DNA from: Muricea muricata
Lineage: Eukaryota; Cnidaria; Anthozoa; Malacalcyonacea; Plexauridae
Length of the DNA: 64,000 nucleotides
Direction: 5' to 3'
Assembly: GCA_963855995.1 (NCBI GenBank)
Contig: OY979728.1
Span: forward strand, 7,675,330-7,739,329
Each line of letters opens with the position of its first letter. Within the stretch, counting starts at the first letter, position 1. Both the position numbers and the translations under genes were made by a program. The notes beneath the pieces are model-generated. The model saw only the letters and a program-made list of their open reading frames with translations. It ran no database searches and was not told the origin of the DNA. Positions 1 to 13,417 of this stretch are shown here, one piece after another.

Positions 1-3000
1 CGGCGCTCAAACCATCGAGATTAGCGAAATAACATGTTGAAATGAGAAACCTATAACTTGCTTGAACACTGAAAAGAAACGATCTTAGAACCATCAAAAT
101 CCCGTTTTAAGCGTTTAGAAGTGATTTGAGCCTAAAAACATGCTCAAATCACCAACAAAAAATTGCCGTCTTAAATCGATAAGGACGACGTTTTAGAGCT
201 TAAAATGATGTTTTCAGTGCTAAAGTGAACGAGTTAAGCGCAATGATGTACTGCAATCACGGACCTAAAAGAGACCTTCTAAATGGAAATTGACAACTTA
301 GCAAGTCGGGAATCATGTTTTCGGCTCTCAAACCATTGAAATGAGCGAAATAACATGTTGAAATGAGAAACTATAACTTGCTTGTAAACTGAAAAGAAAC
401 GATCTTAGAACCATCAAAATCCCGTTTTAAGCGTTCTAGAAGCGATTTGAGCGTAAAAACATGCTCAAATCACAACCTAAAAATTGCCGTCTTAAATCGA
501 TAAGGACGACGTTTTAGAGCTTAAAATGATTTTTTCAGTGCTAAAGTGAACGAGTTGAGCGCAATGATGTACTGCAATCACGGACCTAAAAGAGACCTTC
601 TAAATGGAAATTGCACAACTTTGAAAGTCGGGAATCATGTTTTCGGCGCTAAAACCATCGAGATGAGCGAAATAACATGTTGAAATGAGAAACCTATAAC
701 TTGCTTGAAAACTGAAAAGAAACGATCTTAGAACCATCAAAATCACGTTTTAAGCGTTCTAGAAGCGATTTGAGCGAAAAACATGCTCTAATCACAAACT
801 AAAAACTGCCGTCTTAGATCGATCACGGCGACGTTTTAGAGCTTAAAATGATGTTTTCAGTGCTAAAGTGAACGAGTTAAGCGCAATGATTTACTTCAAT
901 CACGGACCTAAAAGAGACCTTCTAAATGGAAATTGCACAACTTAGGAAGTCGGGAATCATGTTTTCGGCGCTCAAACCACCGAGATGAGCGAAATAACAT
1001 GTTGAAATGAGAAACCTATAACTTGCTTGAACACTGAAAAGAAACGATCTTAGAACCATCAAAATCACGTTTTAAGCGTTCTAGAAGCGATTTGAGCGAA
1101 AAACATGCTCTAATCACAAACTAAAAACTGCCGTCTTAGATCGATCACGGCGACGTTTTAGAGCTTAAAATGGTGTTTTCAGTGCTAAAGTGAACGAGTT
1201 AAGCGCAATGATGTACTGCAATCACGGACCTAAAAGAGACCTTCTAAATGGAAATTGGCAACTTAGCAAGTCGGGAATCATGTTTTCGGCTCTCAAACCA
1301 TTGAGATGAGCGAAATAACATGTTGAAATGAGAAACTATAACTTGCTTGTAAACTGAAAAGAAACGATCTTAGAACAATGAAAATCCCGTTTTAAGCGTT
1401 CTAGAAGCGATTTGAGCGTAAAAACATGCTCAAATCACCAACTAAAAATTGCCGTCTTAAATCGATAAGGACGACGTTTTAGAGCTTAAAATGGTGTTTT
1501 CAGTGCTAAAGTGAACGAGTTGAGCGCAATGACGTACTTCAATCGCGGACCTAAAAGAGACCTTCTAAATGGAAATTGCACAACTTAGAAAGTCAAGAAT
1601 CATGTTTTCGGCGCTAAAACCATCGAGATGAGCGAAATAACATGTTGAAATGAGAAACCTATAACTTGCTTGTAAACTGAAAAGAAACGATCTTAGAACC
1701 ATTCAAAATCATGTTTTAAGCGTTCTAGAAGCGATTTGAGCGTAAAAACATGCTCTAATCACAAACTAAAAACTGCCGTCTTAGATCGATCACGACGACA
1801 TTTTAGAGCTTAAAATGATGTTTTCAGTGCTAAAGTGAACGAGTTGAGCACAATGATATATTGCAATCACGGACCTAAAAGAGACATTCTAAATGGAAAT
1901 TGAAAACTTGGCAAGTCGGGAATCATGTTTTCGGCGCTCAAACCATCGTGATGAGCGAAATAACATGTTGAAATGAGAAACCTATAACTTGCTTGTAAAC
2001 TGAAAAGAAACGATCTTAGAACCATCAAAATCCCGTTTTAAGCGTTCTAGAAGCGATTTGAGCGTAAAAACATGCTCAAATCACAAACTAAAAATTGCCG
2101 TCTTAAATCGATAAGCACGACGTTTTAGAGCTTAAAATGGTGTTTTCAGTGCTAAAGTGAACGAGTTAAGCGCAATGATGTACTGCAATCACGGACCGAA
2201 AAGAGACCTTCTAAATGGAAATTGACAACTTAGCAAGTCGGGAATCATGTTTTCGGCTCTCAAACCATCGAGATGAGCGAAATAACATGTTGAAATGAGA
2301 AACCTATAACTTGCTTGAAAACTGAAAAGAAACGATCTTAGAACCATCAAAATCACGTTTTAAGCGTTCTAGAAGCGATTTGAGCGAAAAACATGCTCTA
2401 ATCACAAACTAAAACCTGCCGTCTTAGATCGATCACGGCGACGTTTTAGAGCTTAAAATGATGTTTTCAGTGCTAAAGTGAACGAGTTAAGCGCAATGAT
2501 TTACTTCAATCACGGACCTAAAAGAGACCTTCTAAATGGAAATTGCACAACTTAGCAAGTCGGGAATCATGTTTTCGGCGCTCAAACCATCGAGATGAGC
2601 GAAATAACATGTTGAAATGAGAAACCTATAACTTGCTTGAACACTGAAAAGAAACGATCTTAGAACCATCAAAATCCCGTTTTAAGCGTTCTAGAAGCGA
2701 TTTGAGCCTAACATGCTCTAATCACAAACTAAAAACTGCCGTCTTAGATCGATCACGGCGACGTTTTAGAGCTTAAAATGGTGTTTTCAGTGCTAAAGTG
2801 AACGAGTTAAGCGCAATGATGTACTGCAATCACGGACCTAAAAGAGACCTTCTAAATGGAAATTGACAACTTAGCAAGTCGGGAATCATGTTTTCGGCTC
2901 TCAAACCATTGAGATGAGCGAAATAACATGTTGAAATGAGAAACTATAACTTGCTTGTAAACTGAAAAGAAACGATCTTAGAACAATGAAAATCCCGTTT

Positions 3001-5671
3001 TAAGCGTTCTAGAAGCGATTTGAGCGTAAAAACATGCTCAAATCACAACCTAAAAATTGCCGTCTTAAATCGATAAGGACGACGTTTTAGAGCTTAAAAT
3101 GATTTTTTCTGTGCTAAAGTGAACGAGTTGAGCGCAATGATATACTGCAATCACGGACCTAAAAGAGACCTTCTAAATGGAAATTGCACAACTTAGAAAG
3201 TCGGGAATCATGTTTTCGGCGCTAAAATCATCGAGATGAGCGAAATAACATGTTGAAATGAGAAACCTATAACTTGCTTGAAAACTGAAAAGAAACGATC
3301 TTAGAACTATCAAAATCACGTTTTAAGCGTTCTAGAAGCGATTTGAGCGAAAAACATGCTCTAATCACAAACTAAAAACTGCCGTCTTAGATCGATCACG
3401 GCGACGTTTTAGAGCTTAAAATGATGTTTTCAGTGCTAAAGTGAACGAGTTAAGCGCAATGATTTACTTCAATCACGGACCTAAAAGAGACCTTCTAAAT
3501 GGAAATTGCACAACTTAGCAAGTCGGGAATCATGTTTTCGGCGCTCAAACCATCGAGATGAGCGAAATAACATGTTGAAATGAGAAACCTATAACTTGCT
3601 TGAACACTGAAAAGAAACGATCTTAGAACCATCAAAATCCCGTTTTAAGCGTTCTAGAAGCGATTTCAGCCTAACATGCTCTAATCACAAACTAAAAACT
3701 ACCGTCTTAGATCGATCACGGCGACGTTTTAGAGCTTAAAATGGTGTTTTCAGTGCTAAAGTGAACGAGTTAAGCGCAATGATGTACTGCAATCACGGAC
3801 CTAAAATAGACCTTCTAAATGGAAATTGACAACTTAGCAAGTCGGGAATCATGTTTTCAGCTCTCAAACCATTGAGATGAGCGAAATAACATGTTGAAAT
3901 GAGAAACTATAACTTGCTTGTAAACTGAAAAGAAACGATCTTAGAACAATGAAAATCCCGTTTTAAGCGTTCTAGAAGCGATTTGAGCGTAAAAACATGC
4001 TCAAATCACCAACTAAAAATTGCCGTCTTAAATCGATAAGGACGACGTTTTAGAGCTTAAAATGGTGTTTTCAGTGCTAAAGTGAACGAGTTGAGCGCAA
4101 TGACGTACTGCAATCGCGGACCTAAAAGAGACCTTCTAAATGGAAATTGCACAACTTAGAAAGTCGGGAATCATGTTTTCGGCGCTAAAACCATCGAGAT
4201 GAGCGAAATAACATGTTGAAATGAGAAACCTATAACTTGCTTGTAAACTGAAAAGAAACGATCTTAGAACCATTCAAAATCGCGTTTTAAGCGTTCTAGA
4301 AGCGATTTGAGCGTAAAAACATGCTCTAATCACAAACTAAAAACTGCCGTCTTAGATCGATCACGACGACCTTTTAGAGCTTAAAATGATGTTTTCAGTG
4401 CTAAAGTGAACGAGTTGAGCAGAATGATATGCTGCAATCACGGACCTAAAAGAGACATTCTAAATGGAAATTGAAAACTTGGCAAGTCGGGAATCATGTT
4501 TTCGGCGCTCAAACCATCGTGATGAGCGAAATAACATGTTGAAATGAGAAACCTATAACTTGCTTGTAAACTGAAAAGAAACGATCTTAGAACCATCAAA
4601 ATCCCGTTTTAAGCGTTCTAGAAGCGATTTGAGCGTAAAAACATGCTCAAATCACAAACTAAAAATTGCCGTCTTAAATCGATAAGCACGACGTTTTAGA
4701 GCTTAAAATGGTGTTTTCAGTGCTAAAGTGAACGAGTTAAGCGCAATGATGTACTGCAATCACGGACCGAAAAGAGACCTTCTAAATGGAAATTGACATC
4801 TTAGCAAGTCGAGAATCATGTTTTCGGCTCTCAAACCATCGAGATGAGCGAAATAACATGTTGAAATGAGAAACCTATAACTTGCTTGTAAACTGAAAAG
4901 AAACAATCTTAGAACCATCAAAATCCCGTTTTAAGCGTTCTAGAAGCGATTTGAGCGTAAAAACATGCTCAAATCACAAACTAAAAATTGCCGTCTTAAA
5001 TCGATAAGGACGACGTTTTAGAGCTTAAAATGGTGTTTTCAGTGCTAAAGTGAACGAGTTGAGCGCAATGATGTACTGCAATCACGGACCTAAAAGAGAC
5101 CTTCTAAATGGAAATTGCAGAACTTAGCAAGTCGGAAATCAAGTTTTCGGCGCTCAAACCATCGAGATGAGCGAAATAACATGTTGAAATGAGAAACCTA
5201 TAACTTGCTTGTAAACTGAAAAGAAACGATCTTAGAACCATAAAAATCCCGTTTTAAGCGTTCTAGAAGCGATTTGAGCCTAAAAGCATGCTCTAATTAC
5301 AAACTAAAAACTGCCGTCTTAGATCGATCACGGCGACGTTTTAGAGCTTAAAATGGTGTTTTCAGTGCTAAAGTGAACGAGTTAAGCGCAATGATGTACC
5401 GCAATCACGGACCTAAAAGAGACCTTCTAAATGGAAATTGACAACTTAGCAAGTCGGGAATCATTTTTTCGGCTCTCAAATCATCGAGATGAGCGAAATA
5501 ACATGTTGAAATGAGAAACCTATAACTTGCTTGTAAACTGAAAAGAAACGATCTTAGAACCATCAAAATCCCGTTTTAAGCGTTCTAGAAACGATTTGAG
5601 CGTAAAAACATGCTCAAATCACCAACTAAAAATTGCCGTCTTAAATGCATAAGGACGACGTTTTAGAGCTT

Positions 5672-6131
5672 ATTATTATTATTATTAAAACTATATATAT
5701 TCACGCTTACCCCTTCTGCAATAGCTGATTTCCAAGGGGGGCGTGACAATAAAAAGAAAACTATATACATAAATACAAATAAAGACAGTAAAACTCAAGT
5801 ACGATGTTAGGATAGACTAATATCAGAAATTAAAGAATTAAAGGTATTTATCGATATTGAATCTCTAACTTCCGATGGTAAATTATTCCAAAGTTTTGCA
5901 CCACTATAACTAATACTTTTTCTCATATATTCAGTTTTAGGCTTTGTCAGATAAAACCCATAATCTGAATTACGTAAATTGTAATCATGTTGAGGAGCAT
6001 TTGGATTTCGAAATGATTCGATTAGAACAGCTGGTGCTTGCCCGTGAATTATTCTAAACATGAGTCTGGCTTTCATAACAAGTCTACGTTGCTTCAACGT
6101 TTTCCACTGAAGATCATTTAAGGCTGCTTCC
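5672..6131 (-). mobile_element. 5'-truncated LINE 3' end in satellite (copy 1)
   Basis: Minus-strand fragment of a non-LTR retrotransposon. It encodes the last 96 residues of a reverse transcriptase ORF (5807-6097), including 'YSGAKLWNNLP', typical of the C-terminal end of CR1/L2-type ORF2 proteins in marine invertebrates. It ends in a short (TAA)n tail at the 5672 side. The 6-bp target sequence GAGCTT flanks both ends (5666-5671 and 6132-6137), where an intact satellite unit reads straight through. There is no catalytic RT domain, so it is a dead fragment. Its tail type resembles that of the LINE at 27-31 kb, but the protein is a different family member. Confidence 0.88.
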
Positions 6132-9100
6132 GAGCTTAAAATGGTGTTTTCAGTGCTAAAGTGAACGAGTTGAGCGCAATGATGTACTGCAATTCACGGA
6201 CCTAAAAGAGACCTTCTAAATGGAAATTGCAGAACTTAGCAAGTCGGGAATCATGTTTTCGGCGCTCAAACCATCGAGATGAGCGAAATAACATGTTGAA
6301 ATGAGAAACCCATAACTTGCTTGTAAACTGAAAAGAAACGATCTTAGAACCATCAAAATCGCGTTTTAAGCGTTCTAGAAGCGATTTGAGCCTAAAAACA
6401 TGCTCTAATCACAAACTAAAAACTGCCGTCTTAGATCGATCACGACGACGTTTTAGAGCTTAAAATGGTGTTTTCAGTGCTAAAGTGAACGAGTTAAACG
6501 CAATGATGTACTGCAATCACGGACCTAAAAGAGACCTTCTAAATGGAAATTGAAAACTTAGCAAGTCGGGAATCATGTTTTCGGCGCTCAAACCATCGAG
6601 ATGAGCGAAATAACATGTTGAAATGAGAAACCTATAACTTGCTTGTAAACTAAAAAGAAACGGTCTTAGAACCATCAAATTCCCGTTTTAAGCGTTCTAG
6701 AAGCGATTTGAGCGTAAAAACATGCTCAATTCACCAACTAAAAATTGCCGTCTTAAATCGATAAGGACGACGTTTGAGAGCTTAAAATGGTGTTTTCATG
6801 CAGTGCTGAAGTGAACGAGTTGAGCGCAATGATGTACTGCAATCACGGACCTAAAAGAGACCTTTTAAATAGAAATTGCACAACTTAGCAAGTCGGGAAT
6901 CATGTTTTCGGCGCTCAAACCATCGACATGAGCGAAATAACATGTTGAAATGAGAAACCTATAACTTGCTTGTAAACTTAAAAGAAACGATCTTAGAACC
7001 ATCAAAATCGCGTTTTAAGCGTTCTAGAAGCGATTTGAGTGTAAAAACATGCGCTAATCACGAACTAAAAACTGCCGTCTTAGATCGATCACGGCCACGT
7101 TTTAGAGCTTAAAATGGTGTTTTCAGTGCTCAAGTGAACGAGTTAAGCGCAAGGATGTACTGCAATCACGGACCTAAAAGAGACCTTCTAAATGGAAATT
7201 GCACAACTTAGCAAGTCGGGAATCATGTTTTCGCCGCTCAAACCATCGATACGAGCGAAATAACATGTTGAAATGAGAAACCTATAACTTGCTTGAACAC
7301 TGAAAAGAAACGATCTTAGAACCATCAAAATCCCGTTTTAAGCGTTCTAGAAGCGATTTGAGCCTAACATGCTCTAATCACAAACTAAAAACTGCCGTCT
7401 TAGATCGATCACGGCGACGTTTTAGAGCTTGAAATGGTGTTTTCAGTGCTAAAGTGAACGAGTTAAGCGCAATGATGTACTGCAATCACGGACCTAAAAG
7501 AGACCTTCTAAATGGAAATTGACAACTTAGCAAGTCGGGAATCATGTTTTCGGCTCTCAAACCATTGAGATGAGCGAAATAACATGTTGAAATGAGAAAC
7601 TATAACTTGCTTGTAAACTGAAAAGAAACGATCTTAGAACAATGAAACTCCCGTTTTAAGCGTTCTAGAAGCGATTTGAGCGTAAAAACATGCTCAAATC
7701 ACAACCTAAAAATTGCCGTCTTAAATCGATAAGGACGACGTTTTAGAGCTTAAAATGATTTTTTCAGTGCTAAAGTGAACGAGTTGAGCGCAATGATATA
7801 CTGCAATCACGGACCTAAAAGAGACCTTCTAAATGGAAATTGCACAACTTAGAAAGTCGGGAATCATGTTTTCGGCGCTAAAACCATCGAGATGAGCGAA
7901 ATAACATGTTGAAATGAGAAACCTATAACTTGCTTGTATAGAACCATTCAAAATCGCGTTTTAAGCGTTCTAGAAGCGATTTGAGCGTAAAAACATGCTC
8001 TAATCACAAACTAAAAACTGCCGTCTTAGATCGATCACGACGACATTTTAGAGCTTAAAATGATGTTTTCAGTGCTAAAGTGAACGAGTTGAGCACAATG
8101 ATATACTGCAATCACGGACCTAAAAGAGACATTCTAAATGGAAATTGAAAACTTGGCAAGTCGGGAATCATGTTTTCGGCGCTCAAACCATCGTGATGAG
8201 CGAAATAACATGTTGAAATGAGAAACCTATAACTTGCTTGTAAACTGAAAAGAAACGATCTTAGAACCATCAAAATCCCGTTTTAAGCGTTCTAGAAGCG
8301 ATTTGAGCGTAAAAACATGCTCAAATCACAAACTAAAAATTGCCGTCTTAAATCGATAAGCACGACGTTTTAGAGCTTAAAATGGTGTTTTCAGTGCTAA
8401 AGTGAACGAGTTAAGCGCAATGATGTACTGCAATCACGGACCGAAAAGAGACCTTCTAAATGGAAATTGACATCTCAGCAAGTCGGGAATCATGTTTTCG
8501 GCTCTCAAACCATCGAGATGAGCGAAATAACATGTTGAAATGAGAAACCTATAACTTGCTTGTATAGAACCATTCAAAATCGCGTTTTAAGCGTTCTAGA
8601 AGCGATTTGAGCGTAAAAACATGCTCTAATCACAAACTAAAAACTGCCGTCTTAGATCGATCACGACGACATTTTAGAGCTTAAAATGATGTTTTCAGTG
8701 CTAAAGTGAACGAGTTGAGCACAATGATATACTGCAATCACGGACCTAAAAGAGACATTCTAAATGGAAATTGAAAACTTGGCAAGTCGGGAATCATGTT
8801 TTCGGCGCTCAAACCATCGTGATGAGCGAAATAACATGTTGAAATGAGAAACCTATAACTTGCTTGTAAACTGAAAAGAAACGATCTTAGAACCATCAAA
8901 ATCCCGTTTTAAGCGTTCTAGAAGCGATTTGAGCGTAAAAACATGCTCAAATCACAAACTAAAAATTGCCGTCTTAAATCGATAAGCACGACGTTTTAGA
9001 GCTTAAAATGGTGTTTTCAGTGCTAAAGTGAACGAGTTAAGCGCAATGATGTACTGCAATCACGGACCGAAAAGAGACCTTCTAAATGGAAATTGACAAC

Positions 9101-9971
9101 TTAGCAAGTCGGGAATCATGTTTTCGGCTCTCAAACCATCGAGATGAACGAAATAACATGTTGAAATGAGAAACCTATAACTTGCTTGTAAACTGAAAAG
9201 AAACGATCTTAGAACCATCAAAATCCCGTTTTAAGCGTTCTAGAAGCGATTTGAGCGTAAAAACATGCTCAAATCACAAACTAAAAATTGCCGTCTTAAA
9301 TCGATAAGGACGACGTTTTAGAGCTTAAAATGGTGTTTTCAGTGCTAAAGTGAACGAGTTGAGCGCAATGATGTACTGCAATCACGGACCTAAAAGAGAC
9401 CTTCTAAATGGAAATTGCAGAACTTAGCAAGTCGGAAATCAAGTTTTCGGCGCTCAAACCATCGAGATGAGCGAAATAACATGTTGAAATGAGAAACCTA
9501 TAACTTGCTTGTAAACTGAAAAGAAACGATCTTAGAACCATAAAAATCCCGTTTTAAGCGTTCTAGAAGCGATTTGAGCCTAAAAACATGCTCTAATTAC
9601 AAACTAAAAACTGCCGTCTTAGATCGATCACGGCGACGTTTTAGAGCTTAAAATGGTGTTTTCAGTGCTAAAGTGAACGAGTTAAGCGCAATGATGTACC
9701 GCAATCACGGACCTAAAAGAGACCTTCTAAATGGAAATTGACAACTTAGCAAGTCGGGAATCATTTTTTCGGCTCTCAAATCATCGAGATGAGCGAAATA
9801 ACATGTTGAAATGAGAAACCTATAACTTGCTTGTAAACTGAAAAGAAGCGATCTTAGAACCATCAAAATCCCGTTTTAGGCGTTCTAGAAACGATTTGAG
9901 CGTAAAAACATGCTCAAATCACCAACTAAAAATTGCCGTCTTAAATGCATAAGGACGACGTTTTAGAGCTT

Positions 9972-10431
9972 ATTATTATTATTATTAAAACTATATATAT
10001 TCACGCTTACCCCTTCAGCAATAGCTGATTTCCAAGGGGGGCGTGACAATAAAAAGAAAACTATATACATAAATACAAATAAAGACAGTAAAACTCAAGT
10101 ACGATGTTAGGATAGACTAATATCAGAAATTAAAGAATTAAAGGTATTTATCGATATTGAATCTCTAACTTCCGATGGTAAATTATTCCAAAGTTTTGCA
10201 CCACTATAACTAATACTTTTTCTCATATATTCAGTTTTAGGCTTTGTCAGATAAAACCCATAATCTGAATTACGTAAATTGTAATCATGTTGAGGAGCAT
10301 TTGGATTTCGAAATGATTCGATTAGAACAGCTGGTGCTTGCCCGTGAATTATTCTAAACATGAGTCTGGCTTTCATAACAAGTCTACGTTGCTTCAACGT
10401 TTTCCATTGAAGATCATTTAAGGCTGCTTCC
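9972..10431 (-). mobile_element. 5'-truncated LINE 3' end in satellite (copy 2)
   Basis: Near-identical second copy of the LINE tail at 5672-6131, displaced by exactly 4,300 bp. The 96-residue ORF (10107-10397) is identical at protein level and the flanking GAGCTT repeats and unit phase are the same. Independent insertion at the same base is very unlikely, so this copy is best read as a product of satellite block duplication. Confidence 0.88.
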
Positions 10432-11477
10432 GAGCTTAAAATGGTGTTTTCAGTGCTAAAGTGAACGAGTTGAGCGCAATGATGTACTGCAATTCACGGA
10501 CCTAAAAGAGACCTTCTAAATGGAAATTGCAGAACTTAGCAAGTCGGGAATCATGTTTTCGGCGCTCAAACCATCGAGATGAGCGAAATAACATGTTGAA
10601 ATGAGAAACCCATAACTTGCTTGTAAACTGAAAAGAAACGATCTTAGAACCATCAAAATCGCGTTTTAAGCGTTCTAGAAGCGATTTGAGCCTAAAAACA
10701 TGCTCTAATCACAAACTAAAAACTGCCGTCTTAGATCGATCACGACGACGTTTTAGAGCTTAAAATGGTGTTTTCAGTGCTAAAGTGAACGAGTTAAACG
10801 CAATGATGTACTGCAATCACGGACCTAAAAGAGACCTTCTAAATGGAAATTGAAAACTTAGCAGGTCGGGAATCATGTTTTCGGCGCTCAAACCATCGAG
10901 ATGAGCGAAATAACATGTTGAAATGAGAAACCTATAACTTGCTTGTAAACTGAAAAGAAACGGTCTTAGAACCATCAAATTCCCGTTTTAAGCGTTCTAG
11001 AAGCGATTTGAGCGTAAAAACATGCTCAATTCACCAACTAAAAATTGCCGTCTTAAATCGATAAGGACGACGTTTGAGAGCTTAAAATGGTGTTTTCAGT
11101 GCTGAAGTGAACGAGTTGAGCGCAATGATGTACTGCAATCACGGACCTAAAAGAGACCTTTTAAATAGAAATTGCACAACTTAGCAAGTCGGGAATCATG
11201 TTTTCGGCGCTCAAACCATCGACATGAGCGAAATAACATGTTGAAATGAGAAACCTATAACTTGCTTGTAAACTGAAAAGAAACGATCTTAGAACCATCA
11301 AAATCGCGTTTTAAGCGTTCTAGAAGCGATTTGAGTGTAAAAACATGCGCTAATCACGAACTAAAAACTGCCGTCTTAGATCGATCACGGCCACGTTTTA
11401 GAGCTTAAAATGGTGTTTTCAGTGCTGAAGTGAACGAGTTAAGCGCAAGGATGTACTGCAATCACGGACCTAAAAGG

Positions 11478-11986
11478 GGATTGACTACCTCACGGGCGTT
11501 CTTTGTGGGTGACGTCAATATTTTTGGCATGCGGTTGCTCATACAAATTCGTTATTTCTTCGTAAATAATCGTAGCGTGTTCGTATTGGGATTGCAAAAC
11601 GGTGTCACAGTGATATGGGTACCTCATGTTTTGTGTATCTCATACTCATATCACTAGCAAAGTAGCAAATATGTCACAATGGACTTTATTAAACTTTACT
11701 AGCAAAAGGTATTATATTTAAGACTATTCTCACTCACTGGGACTGTATCTACTTCACCAAATTTAGCAAAAGCGCGAGCCCGAAGGGCGAGTAATGATTG
11801 TCGCGCTACGCGCTCCCTCTTTAGCTAAATTTGGTGAAGTAGATACAGTCCCAGTGAGTGAGAATAGTCCCAATACGAACACGTTACGATTATTTACGAA
11901 GAAATAACGAATTTCTATGAACAACCGCATGCCAAAAATATTGACGTCACCCACAAAGAACGCCCGTGAGGTAGTCAATCCCTTCT
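11478..11986. mobile_element. Foldback/MITE element at the satellite edge
   Basis: Perfect-to-near-perfect inverted ends of about 115 bp: 'ggattgactacctcacggg' at 11478 and its complement ending at 11986. A second, inner palindrome (about 11723-11872) is built around 'cactgggactgtatctactt', so the whole element is almost one long hairpin. No transposase is encoded; the 71-75-residue ORFs here are mirror images of one another and are not genes. No clear target duplication is visible. It marks the exact end of the satellite array. Confidence 0.8.
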
Positions 11987-12417
11987 TTCCATGTGTAACA
12001 ATTGCTTTAATACTCCATTTTCTGATTCTTACGGAAGCGTGTAGGTATCATCCGGAATTCTGAAAATCCGAGATCCGAAAATCTGGAATTCTGAAAATCC
12101 GGAATCCGAAAATCCGGAAATCTGAATATCCGAGATCCGAAAATCTGAAAATTCGAGATCCGAAAATCTGAAAATCCCAGATCCGAAAATCCGAGTTGCC
12201 AGAGCGCTGATAAAGGGTCAGGGTTATTTCAGATCCGTCAGAGCACCTCCCTCCCGCAGGCTTTATGTATATTGACTAGTAACAACTATTCAACGGCTTT
12301 TTTCGTTTTAAATATTTTTTAAATCTGTTTAAGGATGAGTAATATGTTATGAACGAGAAAAAATTTTAAGGACGAGAAAAACTTTGAAAAAAATATCAAA
12401 AAAAAAGCACAAATACA

Positions 12418-12500
12418 AAGCGACTCAACGGGTTCTCGAACCAGCGCTGCCCCCAGCATGTAACATAACGCCTCTACCCAGTGCGCCAAGGATGCTCGCT
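12418..12500 (-). repeat. tRNA-like / SINE-head sequence
   Basis: On the minus strand a possible A box 'TGGCGCACTGGGTAGAGGCG' is followed by a B box 'GGTTCGAGAACC', the internal promoter elements of RNA polymerase III. The putative acceptor-stem halves pair poorly, so this looks like a tRNA-derived SINE head or decayed tRNA rather than a working tRNA gene. It lies in the loop of the foldback element. Confidence 0.45.
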
Positions 12501-12530
12501 GTCAGAACCGCATCAAAAATTGGATTTAAA

Positions 12531-12555
12531 CCCTAACCCTAACCCTAATCCTAAC
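12531..12555 (+). repeat. Interstitial telomere-like CCCTAA tract
   Basis: Three to four CCCTAA units (one mutated to CCTAAT), matching the metazoan TTAGGG telomere repeat on the other strand. Similar short tracts occur at about 12,596 and 53,010-53,029. They are too short to be a chromosome end. Confidence 0.6.
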
Positions 12556-12713
12556 CTGAGTTTAGGTGACTAGGTGCTCTGACGGATCTGAAATAGCCCT
12601 AACCCTTTATCAGCGCACTGGCAACTCGGATTTTCGGATTTCGGATTTTCAGAATTCCGGATTTTCGGATCTCGGATTTTCAGAATTCCGGATGATACCT
12701 ACACGCTTCCGTA

Positions 12714-13417
12714 GATTCTATTTAACTTAATATGACTTTGTTTATCCTATCCAAGATTCAATTTTTTTCAGGGGTGTCAAGCAATATGATGAACGGGGGG
12801 GGAGGTTAGCAAAAGAATCTTTAGAAAAACTGACATACTTTTCTAGCTTTGCTAATACATAAATACTTATTTATTCTTGAAGTATATTAGAAATCTACAG
12901 ATACAATTAGCTATATGACTATATTTTGTATAATACAGGGTGATAAAGACTAAATTTAAACCAGACTTTTATAACCGTATTGTAGCGTTTTAATACATCT
13001 GTATTGAAAATGCAAACAATATTTTGATCAAAGTACATAACTGCACGCGGTATTCTATTCGGTGCACACACACTCCTAAAAGCGAAGGAACGCGTAGCTT
13101 GGATTGGTTAGCAATTATTCGATCATTGCTGTTTATAAATCCTCCAAGCTCACATTTAGCAGAAATATGGTGATGTGAAAACATTTATTTGTTTTTTTTT
13201 TATTGCCGGCATCTCCTTGTTTTGCATGCGTTTGCACTTATGTTCTTCATTGATTTGTGAATGTGGAATTTATTCGAATGATATTTTGTGATTTATATGT
13301 AATAATTCTTCCTTAGTATGCATTTTCGAAGAATGTTCTTCAATACTTTCTTTTGTTTAAGATATTGAGTAAAATTCCCCTAGAGCATTCTGCACAAATA
13401 AGAGCTGCATATACCAG
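12714..13417. other. No gene recognised
   Basis: A+T-rich unique sequence with no convincing coding potential on either strand. A run of G at about 12,795 and scattered homopolymers are the only features seen. Confidence 0.5.

Larger units (their letters stand above)
1..11475. repeat. Satellite array, ~321-bp unit, about 35 copies
   Basis: Seen directly: the landmark 'ttttcggcgctc' recurs at about 1, 322, 644, 966 and 1287 and then throughout, giving a 321-322-bp period. At least two subtypes alternate. One reads 'cttagatcgatcacggcgac' and the other 'cttaaatcgataaggacgac' at the same place in the unit. Multi-unit blocks also recur, for example the variant with 'gagacattctaaatgg' at about 1880, 4450, 8130 and 8755, so there is higher-order repeat structure. 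No convincing reading frame crosses the units. The array begins before the window and stops abruptly at about 11,475 inside a unit, where a foldback element starts. It may be centromeric, pericentromeric or heterochromatic satellite; that role is inference. Confidence 0.95.
4290..11475. repeat. ~2.9-kb higher-order satellite block present twice, 4,300 bp apart
   Basis: Sequence from about 4,290 to 7,172 reappears at about 8,590 to 11,475 with an offset of 4,300, changing to 4,296 after a 4-bp insertion near 6,799 in the first copy. Both copies include the same inserted LINE tail at the same unit position with only scattered mismatches. The insertion therefore came first and the block was copied afterwards, by unequal exchange or another amplification route. 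In the second copy, just before the shared block, about 20 bp are missing at 8,563; the same deletion is seen at about 7,938, so smaller (about 625-bp) duplications occurred as well. Confidence 0.85.
12032..12711. mobile_element. Foldback element with TA target site, tRNA-like core and telomere-like tract
   Basis: Inverted ends begin CGGAAGCGTGTAGGTATCATC at 12032 and end with the complement at 12711; each is flanked by TA, consistent with a TA target duplication. The left arm (to about 12,195) and right arm (from about 12,610) contain tandem degenerate 16-18-bp units of the form 'ccggaattctgaaaatc'. A second inverted pair lies inside ('gataaagggtcagggttatttc' versus 'gaaatagccctaaccctttatc'). 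The middle holds a tRNA-like sequence and a CCCTAA tract. Non-coding. Confidence 0.8.

Noticed and set aside
1..11475. Regular repeats considered as a CRISPR array
   Set aside because: The repeat unit is 321 bp with no unique spacers, in an animal genome; it is satellite DNA.
12418..12500. A working tRNA gene
   Set aside because: A/B boxes are present but the acceptor and other stems do not pair well; called tRNA-like only.
12531..12555. A chromosome end
   Set aside because: Only three to four CCCTAA units, flanked on both sides by other sequence.
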